From NCBI RefSeq assembly GCF_016907515.1, contig NZ_JAFBBY010000001.1, positions 5,456,001 to 5,520,000 on the forward strand: a stretch of 64,000 nucleotides of DNA, given 5' to 3'. The DNA comes from Nocardioides nitrophenolicus (GTDB lineage: Bacteria; Actinomycetota; Actinomycetes; Propionibacteriales; Nocardioidaceae). The position numbers and the translations under genes were made by a program. This document shows, piece by piece, positions 61,959 to 64,000 of the stretch (position 1 is the stretch's first letter; each line of letters starts with the position of its first letter). The notes beneath the pieces were generated by a model. It did not search any database. It was not told where the DNA came from and saw only the letters and a list, made by a program, of their open reading frames with translations.

Positions 61959-62594
61959 ATGGCCATCCCCTCCTGCGGCGCTCCCGCCCACCCCGAGACC
62001 GACGACCAGGACGCCCCCGTGGCGAAGGTGATCCCGCTGCGGTCGCTGCCGCGCGCCACGGAGGCCGAGCCGACCGACGGCGAGCTGCTCGCCCGCTGCC
62101 GCCAGCGCGACCCGGAGGCCTGGGACCTGCTCGTCGGCCGCTACGAGCGGCTGGTCTACTCGGTGGCGCGCCGCAACGGCCTCTCGGCCGACGACGCCGC
62201 CGACATCACCCAGGGCACCTTCCTGACCCTGATCGACTCCCTGGACCGGATCAAGGACGAGGAGCGGCTCGCGTCCTGGCTGATGACCGTCACCCGACGC
62301 CAGTCCTGGCGGGTGCGCAACCTCAGCCGGCGCGACGTCCAGCTCGAGGTCGCGCCCGAGGAGGTCGACGAGTCCCAGGAGGACTGGGCCGCGACCCTCG
62401 CCCTCCACGACGCGCTCGCCGAGCTCGGCGGCACCTGCAAGGACCTGCTGGAGGCGCTCTACCTCGACCCCGAGTCGCCGAGCTACGCCGAGATCGCCCA
62501 GCGCTTCGGGCGCTCGATCGGCGGCATCGGACCGCTGCGCGGCCGGTGCCTCGACAAGCTGCGCGGCATCCTGACCGAGGAAGGTGCCTGGTGA
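61959..62594 (+). CDS. Sigma-70 family (ECF-like) RNA polymerase sigma factor
   Basis: A 211-residue factor. Region 2: LLVGRYERLVYSVARRNGLSADDAADITQGTFLTLIDSLDRIKDEERLASWLMTVTRRQSWRVRNLSRR; region 4: LLEALYLDPESPSYAEIAQRFGRSIGGIGPLRGRCLDKL. The start is uncertain: ATG 61959 follows GAAGGA by two bases, while GTG 62019 (VAKVIPLRSLP) is also possible. It is the first gene of a three-gene operon with overlapping stops and starts. Confidence 0.87.
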   Translation: MAIPSCGAPAHPETDDQDAPVAKVIPLRSLPRATEAEPTDGELLARCRQRDPEAWDLLVGRYERLVYSVARRNGLSADDAADITQGTFLTLIDSLDRIKDEERLASWLMTVTRRQSWRVRNLSRRDVQLEVAPEEVDESQEDWAATLALHDALAELGGTCKDLLEALYLDPESPSYAEIAQRFGRSIGGIGPLRGRCLDKLRGILTEEGAW

Positions 62595-63181
62595 CCCGGC
62601 GCGCGACGTTCACCGAGATCGTCGACTGGATCGAGGGCCGGCTGCCGGCCGAGCGCGGGCAGGGCGTCGCCGACGCCGTACGTCGCGACGACGAGGCCGC
62701 GGAGGCCGCGGCCTGGGTCGAGGACTTCCTGGCGACCACCGAGCGGCTCAAGCTGGAGGCGCCGCCGTCGGACCTGCGCGGCGAGCTGCGCGCGATGTTC
62801 CGCGAGCCCGCCAACTTCCCCGCCGACCAGGGCTGGACTCGGGCCCGGCTGCTCTACGACACTCGGGAGCCGCGGGTCGCCGGCGTCCGCGGACCCGACA
62901 CGCCGGGCCAGTCGCACCTCGCCTTCGACAGCGACGCCGGGCGCTTCGTGCTCGAGACCGGGCCCGCGTCCGCCGGCCACGTCGAGCTGCGCGGGCTGCT
63001 GCTCACCGAGCGCGCCCCGGTCGCGGCCGAGGTCACCCTGCTCGAGGGCGGCGTCGTACGCCGACGGGCCGTGTCCACCTCCGACGGCCGCTTCGAGTTC
63101 GACCAGGTGCCGGTCGTCGTCGACGAGCTGCGGATCTCGCTCGACGGGGTCCGGGTCGCGGCGCCGCTCGAGCTGGGATGA
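62591..63181 (+). CDS. Zinc-less anti-sigma-like protein of the sigma operon
   Basis: A 196-residue protein. N-terminal helical domain (FTEIVDWIEGRLPAERGQGVADAV...) like the anti-sigma fold without Cys/His, a helix hairpin (FLATTERLKLEAPPSDLRGELRAMF), then a beta domain (HLAFDSDAGRFVLETGPASAGHVELRGLLL) with a carboxypeptidase-like/prealbumin feel. GTG start overlaps the sigma stop (GTGA). The paralogue is at 57638-58270. Confidence 0.75.
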   Translation: MTRRATFTEIVDWIEGRLPAERGQGVADAVRRDDEAAEAAAWVEDFLATTERLKLEAPPSDLRGELRAMFREPANFPADQGWTRARLLYDTREPRVAGVRGPDTPGQSHLAFDSDAGRFVLETGPASAGHVELRGLLLTERAPVAAEVTLLEGGVVRRRAVSTSDGRFEFDQVPVVVDELRISLDGVRVAAPLELG

Positions 63182-64000
63182 ACCGCGCCGACGAGGTCGC
63201 CCGGCTGCTGGACCAGGCCGAGCGGATCCAGCATCAGGACCTGCCTCGCTGCGCGAAGCTGCTCGACCGGATCTCGGCCCTGCTGCAGGACACCGACGAC
63301 CCGGCGAGCCGAGCCCGGCTGGGCGTGCTGCGCGGCGAGATCGAGCTGGACCGCGGCAGCCTCATCGGCGCGATCACGGCGTTCCAGATCGCGCGGATGG
63401 ACTGGCTCGCCGCCGGCCGCACGCTCGAGGCGCGGGAGGCCATGCTCGGGCGCACCGCGGTGATGCTGGCCGCGGGGGAGTATGCCGACGTGGTGCTCGT
63501 CGTCGGCCGGATCCTCACTGGCATCGAGCGGGGCAGCGTCGGCGACGAGGACGTCGCGACCCGGCTCCACGTCCGGGCCCACCAGCAGCTCGGCTCGGCC
63601 CACGCCGCGGTCGGCGACCTGGCCGCCGCCGTGCGCCACTTCGACCTCGCCGACGACCTGGCCCGCCGGATCGGCGATCGGCTGTCCGTGGCGAAGATCG
63701 GGCTGCACCGCGGCCGGGTGCTGGTCGCCGACGGGCTGGTGCACCGGGCGCTGGACGTGCTCTGCGACGCGCGGCGCGAGCTGCTGCGCGAGGGCGCCAC
63801 CCTGGACGCGGCGAAGGCCGTGATCCCGATCGCCGAGGCGCTGGCCGCCGCGGGCACGCCGGTGTCGGCGATGGAGCTGCTGGAGCGGATCGCGCCGACC
63901 CTGGAGGCCCAGGGAGTCGGGCTGGCCGAGCGCGACCGGGTGCTCGCCGAGGCCCTGCTCAGCGCCGGACTGGCGGAGGAGGCGTTGACGCGAGCCGCCT
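63178..64000 (+). CDS. TPR-repeat protein, N-terminal part (runs off the window)
   Basis: Starts at ATG 63178, overlapping the previous stop (ATGA), and is open to the end (274 residues seen). The sequence is helical repeats (MNRADEVARLLDQAERIQHQDL..., LGSAHAAVGDLAAAVRHFDLADDLARRIGD, ...) typical of TPR proteins. In similar actinobacterial operons the C-terminus is a CHAT peptidase domain, but that part is outside the window, so this is only a prediction. Confidence 0.8.
   Translation, partial: MNRADEVARLLDQAERIQHQDLPRCAKLLDRISALLQDTDDPASRARLGVLRGEIELDRGSLIGAITAFQIARMDWLAAGRTLEAREAMLGRTAVMLAAGEYADVVLVVGRILTGIERGSVGDEDVATRLHVRAHQQLGSAHAAVGDLAAAVRHFDLADDLARRIGDRLSVAKIGLHRGRVLVADGLVHRALDVLCDARRELLREGATLDAAKAVIPIAEALAAAGTPVSAMELLERIAPTLEAQGVGLAERDRVLAEALLSAGLAEEALTRAA

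Overview
The window looks like chromosomal DNA of a high-GC actinobacterium, most likely a Nocardioides-type member of the Propionibacteriales. Signs of this are the very high GC content, the actinobacterial order pyrF / mihF-gmk-rpoZ-coaBC-metK-priA-def-fmt-rsmB, an mIHF nucleoid protein, a PriA that has lost its ATPase motifs, actinobacterial LexA boxes (TCGAAC-N4-GTTCGA), many GTG starts, and many start codons lying 6-8 nt behind a TANNNT -10 box (leaderless style). No transposase, integrase, CRISPR array or prophage gene was seen.

Layout. 1-10.8 kb: housekeeping genes for pyrimidine, GMP, CoA and SAM synthesis, replication restart, formyl-methionine handling and rRNA methylation. 10.8-21.8 kb: accessory genes (luciferase-like oxidoreductase, MerR/MFS pair, two SigE-family sigma factors each followed by a gene for a membrane-anchored protein, NUDIX, stand-alone LigD polymerase, rpe, MOSC, OsmC). 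21.9-45.4 kb: a steroid (cholesterol-type) degradation region with a hotdog hydratase and kstD, the ring A/B operon hsaADCB, and the ring C/D (HIP) genes fadE31-32-33, fadE30-ipdF-fadA6 and echA20-ipdA-ipdB-ipdC with a divergent SDR. It is interrupted by an RTX protein, a serine protease, a third sigma/membrane-protein pair, a PilZ protein and small genes. 45.4-45.9 kb: a 146-bp tandem repeat array. 45.9-57.3 kb: the SOS mutasome in two blocks (imuA'-imuB and dnaE2, each behind a perfect LexA box), with an AAA ATPase, ComB, a phospholipase D-like protein, a KstR-box NTF2-like gene, a DksA-type zinc protein and Arr between them. 57.3-64 kb: tRNA-Pro(GGG), a 100-bp hairpin, a pair of dynamin-like GTPases, and an operon of sigma factor, possible zinc-less anti-sigma and TPR protein that runs off the end.

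How parts work together. KstD makes the ring A double bond that leads to opening of ring B. HsaAB hydroxylate the phenolic secosteroid, HsaC opens ring A and HsaD hydrolyses the product. The remaining HIP two-ring piece goes through the FadE, Ipd, EchA20 and FadA6 enzymes. The sequence shows two operator classes that match this split: TNNAACNNGTTNNA boxes (KstR type) at kstD, hsaA and a distant NTF2-like gene, and an 18-bp ACCAAG/CTTGGT palindrome at both HIP divergent promoters. Neither regulator gene is in the window.

Most noteworthy are a dispersed palindrome in seven copies (arms TGCGGTTTGG / CCAAACCGCA), part of it carried in a conserved 58-bp element; the operator/-10 overlap architecture of the steroid promoters; the orphan KstR-box NTF2-like gene; and the sigma / zinc-less anti-sigma-like / TPR operon, whose middle gene has a second solitary copy about 5 kb upstream. 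All functions are read from sequence motifs and remembered family knowledge; no database search was run.
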